NCBI GenBank assembly: GCA_016926235.1 | Contig: JAFGOZ010000458.1 | Span: 1-11,460, forward strand | Source: Bacteroidales bacterium | Lineage (GTDB): Bacteria; Bacteroidota; Bacteroidia; Bacteroidales; UBA10428 | DNA: 11,460 bases | Direction of reading: 5' to 3' | Shown here: positions 1-7,221 of the stretch, piece by piece | Position numbering within the stretch: the stretch's first letter is position 1 | How the letters are laid out: each line of letters begins with the position of its first letter | Made by a program: the position numbers and the translations under genes | The notes under the pieces: model-generated | Told to the model about the DNA's origin: nothing | The model's database searches: none | What the model saw: the letters and a program-made list of their open reading frames with translations, nothing else

Positions 1-90
1 CTGATTACATGAAATCTGATAATGTAGAACTAAGTAACTGTTTAAATTTGATCATCTAATTTTATTATAGACTATTAGAAGTTTAGATAT

Positions 91-130
91 GAAGCATCAC
101 GTTTCCGATAAATCGGAAACGTGATGCTTC
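91..130 (-). terminator. Perfect 19-bp hairpin, probable terminator
   Basis: Positions 91-109 are the exact reverse complement of 112-130, leaving a two-base AA centre; in RNA the real loop would be a few bases larger. It lies 44 bases past the stop codon of the secreted-protein gene, which fits a transcription end for that gene. Neither side has a run of T residues, so it is not a textbook intrinsic terminator. It could also block transcription entering from the left or stabilise the 3' end of the mRNA. The other 90 bases at the left edge show nothing recognisable. Confidence 0.55.
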
Positions 131-174
131 GAGTCTTTCGTCTTAGTTTAAAGAATAAATTTAAACATAGGGAC

Positions 175-678
175 TTAGAACACATGCCCCTTTTTGATAT
201 TTTCTATGCGTTCGAGAGCTTCCTGCCTGTGCCACTCCACTTCCACAGCTCCTTTAATTTTTTCAAGGTCGACCGGTGATACCAAATCCAGATCGAGGGA
301 TTCGTAAGTTGGTTGCTCCAATCCGGAGGTCAGCGATTCAGAGGATAATGAATCCTGGGCAACCTGTAATTCCCAATAACGGTTTATTTTTTCTATATTG
401 GTAGCGTATTGCTCCACTTGCTGGCCACTGAGGGGAATCGTTTTTACCACCGTGTTATTTTCAAAAGCCTGTAATTCGAATCCGACATTGCTCTTCAGAA
501 TGATAAACTCATTGGCCTGGCCAAAGTCGAAGTCGGAGAAAAGCAGGTAGTTGTTTTTCTCATTCCGGTCGATGGTATCACCAACAGTGGGATGTAACAC
601 AAAAAGCGCATTTTGCCCATGGGTAGAAGAGACGATCATCAAAAGAAGGGCTACCGAAAGAAGAAAGATTCTTTTCAT
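175..678 (-). CDS. Secreted protein of unknown function (167 aa)
   Basis: I do not recognise this family. The chosen start at 678 gives a clear Sec signal peptide: MKR, a hydrophobic core at residues 4-16, then a likely signal peptidase I site near residue 21 (STHG before QNA). There is no lipobox cysteine, so a periplasmic or secreted protein is expected, not a lipoprotein. An in-frame ATG at 750 would put 24 polar residues ahead of the signal and is less likely. The mature part opens with a conserved-looking segment HPTVGDTIDRNEKNNYLLF (residues 29-47), is acidic in the middle and ends in a charged, probably helical tail (about 136-164) with one His-Arg pair. No cysteines, catalytic motif or membrane span are visible. 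It lies 262 bp downstream of the receiver-kinase gene and may be its own transcription unit. A functional link to the signalling genes is only positional. Confidence 0.8.
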   Translation of the reverse strand: MKRIFLLSVALLLMIVSSTHGQNALFVLHPTVGDTIDRNEKNNYLLFSDFDFGQANEFIILKSNVGFELQAFENNTVVKTIPLSGQQVEQYATNIEKINRYWELQVAQDSLSSESLTSGLEQPTYESLDLDLVSPVDLEKIKGAVEVEWHRQEALERIENIKKGHVF

Positions 679-940
679 GTTGTATGTTTTTGGGTTAGAA
701 TTGATTGTCAGGTTAATTATATGCTCAAAAAACATATTTGGTGTTATCAAACAGGCCCGGCCGTCGATAAAATGACGCCTGTGACACTAAATTAGAGATA
801 ACAAAAACGATACCATCCATTAGTTTATAAAGATAAAAACCAGGCATTTCGGCAATACTAATTTCTGGCAATATTTTTTCGCAATTACACTTTTTTTTGC
901 AACAAATATTAATAAAAAACAGAAAACCAACGATTATTTA

Positions 941-2083
941 TCAGGAATAAACTATCGGTAAATCAATAGAAATAACTGTACCAATGCCAGATTCAGACAT
1001 ACAGGTTACAGATCCCTTTAATAGTTTAATAAAGGAATTTGCAATAAACAGCCCCAACCCGGTTCCATCATACTTACGGGTTGTTGATGTGTCCTTTTGA
1101 TAAAAAGGTAAAAATATTCGTTGTTGAATTTCCCGATCCATTCCATTTCCTTTATCGGTAACAGAAATAATCACCCGATCGACTTTTTGTTCTATAAAAA
1201 CAGTAACTATTTCTTCACCTGAGTATTTTAAGGCATTTTGAATTATCTGGATCAAAGAAACACCCACCTTATCCTTATCCGACAACACCATCATCCCGCT
1301 TTCTGACTCCACAATCAGTCGTGATTTTACAAACTTACCATAAGAACTCGTAAGTTCATTAATCTTTTCATTTATCAGGTCGGTAACCGAAAACCAAAAC
1401 GGCTTAACACCACAATTGTCAGAAAAAATCTCTGAAGCAACAATGATCTTTTCGAAGGTACTGACTAGTTTTTCACAAGATCGGATACAAGCATCAACAT
1501 ACTCTACATCAGCGCCTTTACAGTTAAATGTTTTAATAAGGGAAGCGAATCCCATAATCCCATTCAGCGGAGTTCTGATTTCATGACTCAGGTTGCGAAT
1601 AAAGGTTGTTTTATAGTTGTTTAACTTCGTCTCTTCTTCAAGGGCCTTTTCAAGCAAAAGATTTCTATCCTGCAGATCTTTTTTTAACTGCCGGTTTTCT
1701 ATTCTTATCGCACAGATCTCAATTGCCCGGTCAATGGTATTTTTAAAGTTCTTAAAATCCCATGGTTTTTGAACAAATGAGAACACCCCATTATTTTCCA
1801 TAGCGCTGACAACTAAATCTACGTCTGCATAAGCAGTTACAATGATAAAGATCACATCCGGGTATTGGCTTTTCACCATTTCAATAAACGAGATGCCATC
1901 AATATCGTCCATTTTATAGTCTACAATGACCACACTGATTTTTTTTTCAGCCAGCAGTCTACTAGCATCACTTATATTGGATGTTGTATTGATTTCATAA
2001 AACGATGAAAATGAAACCCTAAAGCCAACTAAATTTTCAACTTCATTATCAAGATAAAGAACACATGATTTCTCTGCTCCCAT
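941..2083 (-). CDS. Receiver-histidine kinase (N-terminal REC, cytoplasmic)
   Basis: A 380-residue soluble signalling protein with no membrane span. Residues 6-118 are a response-regulator receiver with phospho-acceptor D55 (VIVDYKM), switch residue T83 and conserved K106 in a KPW segment. A coiled-coil linker follows at about 120-160. The HisKA dimerisation domain has its phospho-histidine at H167 (LSHEIRTPLNG). The ATPase domain shows N283 (IIQNALKYS), the G1 box DKGNGMD (310-316) and the G2 box GTGLGLF (340-346). Kinase activity is therefore probably intact and may be controlled by phosphorylation of the receiver. In the acidic pocket the usual Asp-Asp pair is D12-N13, which could alter metal binding or phosphorylation. 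The receiver resembles that of the NtrC-type activator at 7222-8661. The gene follows the chemoreceptor gene after 186 bp that contain a hairpin, so it may be partly co-transcribed with cheA-cheW-mcp. Its downstream target is not evident; CheA is a plausible phosphodonor (inference). Confidence 0.92.
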   Translation of the reverse strand: MGAEKSCVLYLDNEVENLVGFRVSFSSFYEINTTSNISDASRLLAEKKISVVIVDYKMDDIDGISFIEMVKSQYPDVIFIIVTAYADVDLVVSAMENNGVFSFVQKPWDFKNFKNTIDRAIEICAIRIENRQLKKDLQDRNLLLEKALEEETKLNNYKTTFIRNLSHEIRTPLNGIMGFASLIKTFNCKGADVEYVDACIRSCEKLVSTFEKIIVASEIFSDNCGVKPFWFSVTDLINEKINELTSSYGKFVKSRLIVESESGMMVLSDKDKVGVSLIQIIQNALKYSGEEIVTVFIEQKVDRVIISVTDKGNGMDREIQQRIFLPFYQKDTSTTRKYDGTGLGLFIANSFIKLLKGSVTCMSESGIGTVISIDLPIVYS

Positions 2084-2117
2084 TATTAACCAATTTTATC
2101 TTATTTCTTTCTAAAAC

Positions 2118-2172
2118 AATAATACTGCAGAAAACACAAGCCCCCCACTCGTCACTTTTCTGCAGTATTATT
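2118..2172 (-). repeat. 17-bp perfect inverted repeat with G-rich loop
   Basis: Positions 2118-2134 are the exact reverse complement of 2156-2172, with a 21-base loop. The loop reads six C in a row on the plus strand (2141-2146), so six G in the transcript. It sits 97 bases after the chemoreceptor stop and 34 bases before the ATG of the receiver-kinase. It may end the cheA-cheW-mcp transcript, but no T run follows the 3' arm. It could instead be a leader structure of the receiver-kinase mRNA. Confidence 0.6.
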
Positions 2173-2269
2173 AATCTACGATCTACTATGAAATATTGTG
2201 GCGCGAACCCAAACGGCCTTAACAACCATTTTACATTGATGCCTCAACCTATCCATACATAGCATATCA

Positions 2270-4330
2270 CTAGAACCGATCAAAACCTTCTACATTGGCA
2301 TCTACATCATTAAGATCCAGATCTATTCCTCGTACCGAAGCTTTTACTGATCGCTCTTCTGGCTTGAGATTGTTACCACTTGCAACCTTTTTGGTTTTTA
2401 AACTCTTTTTTGTGCTCACACCATGATGCTCCTTGCCCACTACAAAATATGAAACAACCTCCTTCATCTGATCGGCTTGACTTGAAAGCTCCTCTGAACT
2501 GGAAGCCATCTCTTCCGATGCAGCGGCATTCTGTTGAATAACTGTATTCAGCCCCTGTATAGCGCTGTTGATTTGTTCTGCACCCGAATTTTGCTCCATA
2601 CTGGCCGCTGCAATTTCCTGAACCAGCTTGGCTGTTTTTTCTATATCCGGCACTATATCCATTAACTGTTTCCCGGCCTCATCAGCCATATTCACACTAT
2701 TAAGTGAAAGCCCATCAATTTCATCGGCAGCTACTTGACTCTGTTCGGCTAATTTGCGCACCTCATCAGCTACCACCGCGAAGCCTTGTCCGTGTTCGCC
2801 AGCCCTGGCTGCTTCAACAGCGGCGTTTAGTGCAAGAATATTGGTTTTATAGGCAATATCGCCAATGATCGACACTTTTGAGGCGATATCTTTCATTGCC
2901 TTTGTGGAGGCCAATGCATTTTCGCGTACTTTACGAATGCCGTCAGCAGCCATCAGTGCAATCTTCTCGGTTTGCAAAGCACTCTCCGTATTTTGTTGAA
3001 TATTAGCAGTCATCTCTTCCATCGACGAAGATATCTCCTCGGCGGAGGAAGCCTGCTCGCTGGCCCCCTGGGATAACTGCTGAGACCCGGAACTCATTTC
3101 CAAACTGGCAGCTGTTATATTATCGGCACTGGTTACCACATCGCCAATAATCGTTTTCAATTGCGTAACCATATGCTTAAGAGCACGTCCCAGCTGACCT
3201 ACTTCATCTTTTTGTTGAAGAACATCTGCATCCAAATCAACGGAAAGATCGCCTTTGGCTATTTTTTCGGCAAAAACAAGCCCGTTATTTAATCCTCCGG
3301 TAATATTACGTGTTATAAAAAGACTTAACACGATAGCAACGGTTAAACCAATCAGAATAGTCAGTATAATTAAAATAATGCTAAACTGGAAAGTATCGCT
3401 ACCTTTTTCTCGTTCAGCCCTGGCCGTTTGGCGACTGTCTTCCTTAAGCCTGTTAAATTTATCCTCAAATTCATTATAATACTTACCCGATTCAACAATA
3501 ACACTCTCATTTATCTCAGTTAAAAGAACCTGTGCCTCATTTACATCATCCAGAATACTATTAAAAACAGAAAACACCCCCTTTGCCGAAGGCTGCAAAT
3601 CCTCCTGATAACAATTAAACGCCTGATCAACAGCTCCCTTGTTAATATAATTTTTAATTCGATGAATTGATTCGTGAAATTGCTCATGATATTGACGCAT
3701 TTCGCGCACATTCGAATTAAAGGAATTGTTTCTGGTACTAAAAGTCCTTAGCCATTTACCAAATTCACAGATTTCTGCGTCTTCACCACCTTCAAATGAC
3801 ATTCTTTCAAAAGTACCATTAAGTATTTTAAGCTGAAGCTCATAATGATCTTTTATAAACCCTTTAATCTCGGCCTCCACCTTAGATGGATTCACAATAT
3901 CAATCTCCATGAAACGGGCATTCAATTTCTCTATATTCGTATTTACATTCCGCCAAGAAGAAATTAGATTCTTTATCTCATCATATTCCACAGCTTCTTC
4001 TTCAGTTTTTTTAATTTTATCATATTCATTCATGGCGTCGAGGAGTTTTGTACGCTTGGTATTAATACCTGTAATAATCTGCTCTCTTTCCACACGTTCC
4101 AGGCTGGGGTCCTCTAAACGAACGTAATCTTTATAAATGCTTTCAACATTAATATTCATTTCACCCAGGTAATAAACAGAGGACATATTTACATTTGCCA
4201 CCTTGTCAAATGAATTACCCATGTTGTTCATCCCGATAATCCCTGTAACACCAATAATCAAAGCTATCAAGGCTATAAGCAAAAATCCGCTTACTATTTT
4301 CTGACCAATTTTTAAATTCTTGAAATTCAT
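2270..4330 (-). CDS. Methyl-accepting chemotaxis protein with extracytoplasmic CZB-like domain
   Basis: A 686-residue chemoreceptor that would sense a signal outside the inner membrane and control CheA through CheW. TM1 is at about 12-34 and TM2 at about 315-340, enclosing some 280 mostly helical residues. Within these, H162, C188 in CEFGKW, H215 and H219 (HEQFH) reproduce the His-Cys-His-His pattern of the CZB zinc-binding domain. HAMP spans about 338-393. The signalling hairpin runs to about 629, with the invariant tip [20 protein letters not shown] at 506-525. Glu/Gln-rich stretches near 417-440 and 598-622 look like methylation helices. The tail to 686 is basic, then acidic, and lacks the NWETF-type pentapeptide that recruits CheR. 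CheR and CheB are not encoded here, so adaptation enzymes must come from elsewhere or be dispensed with. The gene is 24 bp after cheW and is the third gene of the operon. MCP identity is certain; the ligand and CZB assignment are inferred. Confidence 0.96.
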   Translation of the reverse strand: MNFKNLKIGQKIVSGFLLIALIALIIGVTGIIGMNNMGNSFDKVANVNMSSVYYLGEMNINVESIYKDYVRLEDPSLERVEREQIITGINTKRTKLLDAMNEYDKIKKTEEEAVEYDEIKNLISSWRNVNTNIEKLNARFMEIDIVNPSKVEAEIKGFIKDHYELQLKILNGTFERMSFEGGEDAEICEFGKWLRTFSTRNNSFNSNVREMRQYHEQFHESIHRIKNYINKGAVDQAFNCYQEDLQPSAKGVFSVFNSILDDVNEAQVLLTEINESVIVESGKYYNEFEDKFNRLKEDSRQTARAEREKGSDTFQFSIILIILTILIGLTVAIVLSLFITRNITGGLNNGLVFAEKIAKGDLSVDLDADVLQQKDEVGQLGRALKHMVTQLKTIIGDVVTSADNITAASLEMSSGSQQLSQGASEQASSAEEISSSMEEMTANIQQNTESALQTEKIALMAADGIRKVRENALASTKAMKDIASKVSIIGDIAYKTNILALNAAVEAARAGEHGQGFAVVADEVRKLAEQSQVAADEIDGLSLNSVNMADEAGKQLMDIVPDIEKTAKLVQEIAAASMEQNSGAEQINSAIQGLNTVIQQNAAASEEMASSSEELSSQADQMKEVVSYFVVGKEHHGVSTKKSLKTKKVASGNNLKPEERSVKASVRGIDLDLNDVDANVEGFDRF

Positions 4331-4354
4331 ATCTTCAAATTCTAGATTGTTTAA

Positions 4355-4879
4355 CTATTTATTTTCAACCGACTCATTTTTTTCAGCCGCCAAACGCGAT
4401 GCTTTTAATTCCGAAATACCCACCAAATCATCAGAAGTAAGCACAGCATCAATATTCAAGACCATCACGAACTTCTCGTTTACCTTTGCCATTCCTGCAA
4501 TAAAATCTGATTTATACTGGTTACCAATTGAAGGAGGTGGAAGTATTTCATTATCTTCGATTTTTAGAACTGCGAGCATGGCATCGACCAACATGCTCAC
4601 CATAACGGTTTCTTCGCCTATTTCAGCATCAATAACCAACAAACAACTTGATTTGGTTTCAACGGAAGGCTTCATCCCAAACTTCAACCGCGTATCGATT
4701 ACCGGAAGTACCTTCCCTCTTAGATTAATCACTCCCTTCATGTAATCAGGGGATCGGGGGACTTCCGTAATCGGGATCATTTCTAAAATCTTATACACCT
4801 TTCCCACCGTCAGGGCAAAGACCTCTTCACCAAGACGAAAAGAGAGATAAGACGTGTCTTTTCTTTCATTTTTGGCCAT
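4355..4879 (-). CDS. cheW: CheW chemosensory coupling protein
   Basis: CheW links chemoreceptors to the CheA kinase in cytoplasmic arrays. At 174 residues it is near the usual length and is a single CheW domain. Visible hallmarks are the opening beta strand YLSFRLGEEVFAL (11-23), the segment PRSPDYMKGVINLRG (41-55) with the conserved NLRG turn, and VLPVIDTR (58-65). The second half ends with FVMVLNIDAVL (137-147), typical of the last strand. The final 25 residues or so are a polar extension. It starts only 5 bp after the cheA stop, so translation is probably coupled, and is followed 24 bp later by the chemoreceptor. No second CheW or CheV is present, although the CheA C-terminus has its own CheW-like domain. 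Confidence 0.95.
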   Translation of the reverse strand: MAKNERKDTSYLSFRLGEEVFALTVGKVYKILEMIPITEVPRSPDYMKGVINLRGKVLPVIDTRLKFGMKPSVETKSSCLLVIDAEIGEETVMVSMLVDAMLAVLKIEDNEILPPPSIGNQYKSDFIAGMAKVNEKFVMVLNIDAVLTSDDLVGISELKASRLAAEKNESVENK

Positions 4880-4884
4880 AATAC

Positions 4885-6957
4885 TTAAAATATATTTGCA
4901 CTGTTAAACTCACTTATTATTGCATTGGGGTCAATCACCAGGGCAATGGTTCCGTCGCCCATAATTGTGGCTGCAGACAGAAATTTATGATCATGATACA
5001 GCTTACCAAGAGGCTTAAGAACTGCCTGAATTTTCCCAACAACCTGGTCAACTGAAAACGCGACTTTCTGACCATTATAGGTTACCAGCACTGCCTGCAT
5101 CCTGTCAGGCCGCTCCTCCTGCAGGGAAAAACAATCGTGCAGATCAAAAAAGGGATATTGAACCCCATCGAGCACGATTATCCGGTTAAAGACCTTGTTA
5201 ATCTGATCTGATTCAAGAGAGAAAATGCGATCAACCAGAGAAAGAGGAATCACATATTTATTATTCCCGATCCAAACCAGCAAACCATCAATTATGGAGA
5301 GCATCAGTGGCAGATTAATGGTAACGGTTGTTCCAATCCCTGGCTGTGAATATATTTTCACATCGCCTCTGATGGCTGAAATATTCTTCATGACCACATC
5401 CATTCCTACTCCTCGCCCGGAGACCTTGCTTACGTTTTCACGTGTTGAGAAACCAGGAAGAAAGACCAGGTTAAATATTTCCTGCTCCGATAACAGATCC
5501 TCCTTTCTAATAATTCCTTTGGCGACGGCCTTTGCTCTTATTATTTCCGGATCCATTCCGGCCCCATCGTCCGACACCTCCAGTATTACACTGGCCCCTG
5601 AATAAAAAGCCTTAAGTTTTATTGTGCCCTCCCTGGATTTCCCGGCCTTTTCCCGTTCAATAGCTGTTTCAATACCATGGTCAACGCTGTTGCGGATAAT
5701 ATGCAACAGGGGATCTGTCAGGCGTTCAATCATCGATTTATCGAGTTCAGTATCTTCACCCTCGGTAGTAAAAGTGATTTCCTTGCCCAGTTCATTTCCC
5801 AGATCTCTCACCAAACGATGAAACCTCATTGTCAGGGACTCTATCGGTATCATACTGATACTAAATGTACTATCGCGCAACTGAGCTGTGAGTTTTTCCA
5901 GAGTATTGGCCACCAATTTTAAATCAGGGATCTCATGCTTCCTGGAAACCAGATTTAGCCGCTCCTGCGATATAACCAGCTCACTGACCAGATTCATTAA
6001 TCCGTCGACTTTTTCGGAAGAAACCCTTAAAGAAGTAACGCTGTTCGATTTGTAAGAACTCGAACTATTCTCTTTAAGAATTTGGGCTTCTTCAGGTAAG
6101 TTTTCCGGTTTCGTGATTTCGTTTTTGATAAACAGGCGCAAGGAAGATAAGTCTATAGCCATTCCCTGATGAAACAATTCATTTACTTTATCCGCGAAAA
6201 CAGGGTTGGATAACAAATCCAAGTCGGCCAGCTTTTCAATATCAATTTCAGAAGTATCTTCAACGAAAATAAACACATCGCAGATTTCCTGCATTTTTTT
6301 TGACGTGGCCACAAAAAGTTCCCACCATACATAGCATTTTGCAGGCTCCAGATCCTCAAGCAGTGGGGTAGTCTGATAGTGGGGCCGGGTAAGAACCGAT
6401 CCTAAAGAATACAACTCATCAATCAGATACAAAAGATTGGTACCATTCATCAACACCTCTGAATCGGGTAAAAAACGGACATAATAGGTGGTAAGTCCTG
6501 CTGCGGCATTTTTTTCCTCAACTCTTGGTAATTGATTTAACTTTACTGACGAAAGGATCCCTTCGGTCTCATTTCGAACCAGGGTTTGAACCTTACGCTT
6601 CATCTCCTCAAAACGAACACTCAACGGCCCCTCAATTGAACCCTGTGTGTTAATTAAATCGCGCAGCAAATCAACCGACTCAAGTGTTATTGACAGTAAA
6701 GAAGATGAAACTTGCAGAGATCCGCTCCGGATCAAATCATAAATACTCTCAAGATCGTGTGTAAACTCGCTCAGCTGATCGAAGCCAAACATGCCCCCTC
6801 CTCCTTTAAGTGAATGCATCGATCGAAAGATCTTTTCGACCAGATTTCTATCTGAAGGTGTTTTCTCCAATTCCAGAAGCGCTTTTTCCAAATCATTTAT
6901 ATTGTCAGAAGCCTCTTCTATAAAACGTGCCTTAAAATCATCGAGAGAATAGTCCAT
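4885..6957 (-). CDS. cheA: Chemosensory histidine kinase CheA
   Basis: CheA phosphorylates itself in response to receptor state and passes phosphate to receiver domains. The 690 residues show the P1 Hpt domain (1-105) with phospho-histidine H48 in MHSLKGGGGMFGF. Residues 156-235 form a substrate-binding-like region (YYVRFLPDSEVLMNGT) unlike the E. coli P2 domain. The P3 dimerisation helices are at about 305-370 (LRVSSEKVDGLMNLVSEL). The P4 ATPase carries the N box IIRNSVDHGIE (420-430), G1 DDGAGMD (463-469) and G2 GRGVGMD (514-520). The P5 CheW-like domain is at about 550-690. All catalytic motifs are present and there is no C-terminal receiver. It opens the operon with cheW and a chemoreceptor. 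With no CheY, CheB or CheR nearby, likely phosphate targets are the receivers at 7222-8661 or 941-2083 (inference). A dense leader with a possible sigma54 promoter precedes it. Confidence 0.96.
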   Translation of the reverse strand: MDYSLDDFKARFIEEASDNINDLEKALLELEKTPSDRNLVEKIFRSMHSLKGGGGMFGFDQLSEFTHDLESIYDLIRSGSLQVSSSLLSITLESVDLLRDLINTQGSIEGPLSVRFEEMKRKVQTLVRNETEGILSSVKLNQLPRVEEKNAAAGLTTYYVRFLPDSEVLMNGTNLLYLIDELYSLGSVLTRPHYQTTPLLEDLEPAKCYVWWELFVATSKKMQEICDVFIFVEDTSEIDIEKLADLDLLSNPVFADKVNELFHQGMAIDLSSLRLFIKNEITKPENLPEEAQILKENSSSSYKSNSVTSLRVSSEKVDGLMNLVSELVISQERLNLVSRKHEIPDLKLVANTLEKLTAQLRDSTFSISMIPIESLTMRFHRLVRDLGNELGKEITFTTEGEDTELDKSMIERLTDPLLHIIRNSVDHGIETAIEREKAGKSREGTIKLKAFYSGASVILEVSDDGAGMDPEIIRAKAVAKGIIRKEDLLSEQEIFNLVFLPGFSTRENVSKVSGRGVGMDVVMKNISAIRGDVKIYSQPGIGTTVTINLPLMLSIIDGLLVWIGNNKYVIPLSLVDRIFSLESDQINKVFNRIIVLDGVQYPFFDLHDCFSLQEERPDRMQAVLVTYNGQKVAFSVDQVVGKIQAVLKPLGKLYHDHKFLSAATIMGDGTIALVIDPNAIISEFNSANIF

Positions 6958-6967
6958 TAAAAAACAT

Positions 6968-7033
6968 TATTGATAAAACCGTTAATGGTTCTACAGTTAA
7001 AACTCTTATGTAGCCATTACTCCTTTATCAATA
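6968..7033 (-). promoter_or_regulatory. Nested stem-loop just upstream of cheA
   Basis: Three stacked pairings share one axis: 6968-6977 with 7024-7033 (10 bp, perfect), 6983-6988 with 7014-7019 (6 bp) and 6991-6995 with 7009-7013 (5 bp), around a 13-base loop. The structure ends 10 bases before the cheA ATG. If transcribed whole, it would cover the ribosome landing region and could act as a translational control element. Its outer arm overlaps the possible sigma54 -12 box, so both readings cannot be fully true for one transcript. Confidence 0.4.
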
Positions 7034-7042
7034 GGAATGCCA
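7027..7042 (-). promoter_or_regulatory. Near-match sigma54 (-24/-12) promoter for cheA
   Basis: Read on the minus strand, TGGCAT is followed after five bases by TTGAT. The sigma54 consensus is TGGCAC-N5-TTGC. The TGGCA and TTG parts and the GG-to-GC spacing of ten bases match, but the highly conserved C of the -12 box is A here. Transcription would begin near 7016, about 60 bases before the cheA ATG. The gene just upstream encodes a sigma54 activator, which raises the plausibility. One important mismatch keeps this tentative. Confidence 0.3.
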
Positions 7043-7043
7043 T

Positions 7044-7059
7044 TAGTGCTTAAACACTA
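7044..7059. promoter_or_regulatory. 16-bp imperfect palindrome, possible operator
   Basis: TAGTG and CACTA flank a centre CTTAAA whose inner TTAA is also symmetric, so seven of eight base pairs match. It lies one base beyond the possible -24 box of the cheA promoter and 50 bases inside the preceding terminator. The symmetry fits a site for a dimeric regulator; which one is unknown. Sigma54 activators usually bind further upstream, so a different regulator is equally possible. Confidence 0.3.
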
Positions 7060-7101
7060 CTCACCAACAACTTACAAGCACGTTACCAAATTTTAGGACA
7101 T

Positions 7102-7142
7102 AAAAAAAACACGATATTTAAGAGATCTCTTAAATATCGTGT
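7102..7142 (-). terminator. Intrinsic terminator after the NtrC-type gene
   Basis: Positions 7109-7142 are a perfect 34-base palindrome (17-bp arms). On the minus strand it is followed at once by seven further T residues (7108-7102). It starts 79 bases past the stop of the sigma54 activator gene, so it should end that transcript and separate it from cheA. A six-A run at 7144-7149 also gives it some ability to work on the plus strand. Confidence 0.88.
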
Positions 7143-7221
7143 CAAAAAAGTAAAATCCGGAAAAACCGAACTGTAAGAATTATTTATCCTTGTTAAATCG
7201 AAACAGGCACTTAGTTAGATG

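Noticed and set aside
752..781. Imperfect stem CAGG-CGTC / GACG-CCTG between the secreted-protein and receiver-kinase genes
   Set aside because: A six-base bulge splits the left arm and there is no T run; it is weak as a terminator.
801..815. Sigma54-like TGGTAT-N5-TTGT on the minus strand upstream of the secreted-protein gene
   Set aside because: Spacing fits, but both boxes carry mismatches, including the key -12 C; too weak to annotate.
2241..2255. GG-N10-GC on the minus strand before the receiver-kinase gene
   Set aside because: Only the GG and GC dinucleotides match sigma54; the remaining box bases do not, and such matches are frequent by chance.
2065..2262. Plus-strand open frame of 65 codons across the mcp / receiver-kinase gap
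   Set aside because: It reads through the perfect hairpin, overlaps a real gene start and has no recognisable protein features.
4320..4745. Plus-strand open frame of 141 codons opposite cheW
   Set aside because: Lies antisense to a clear CheW protein and resembles no family.
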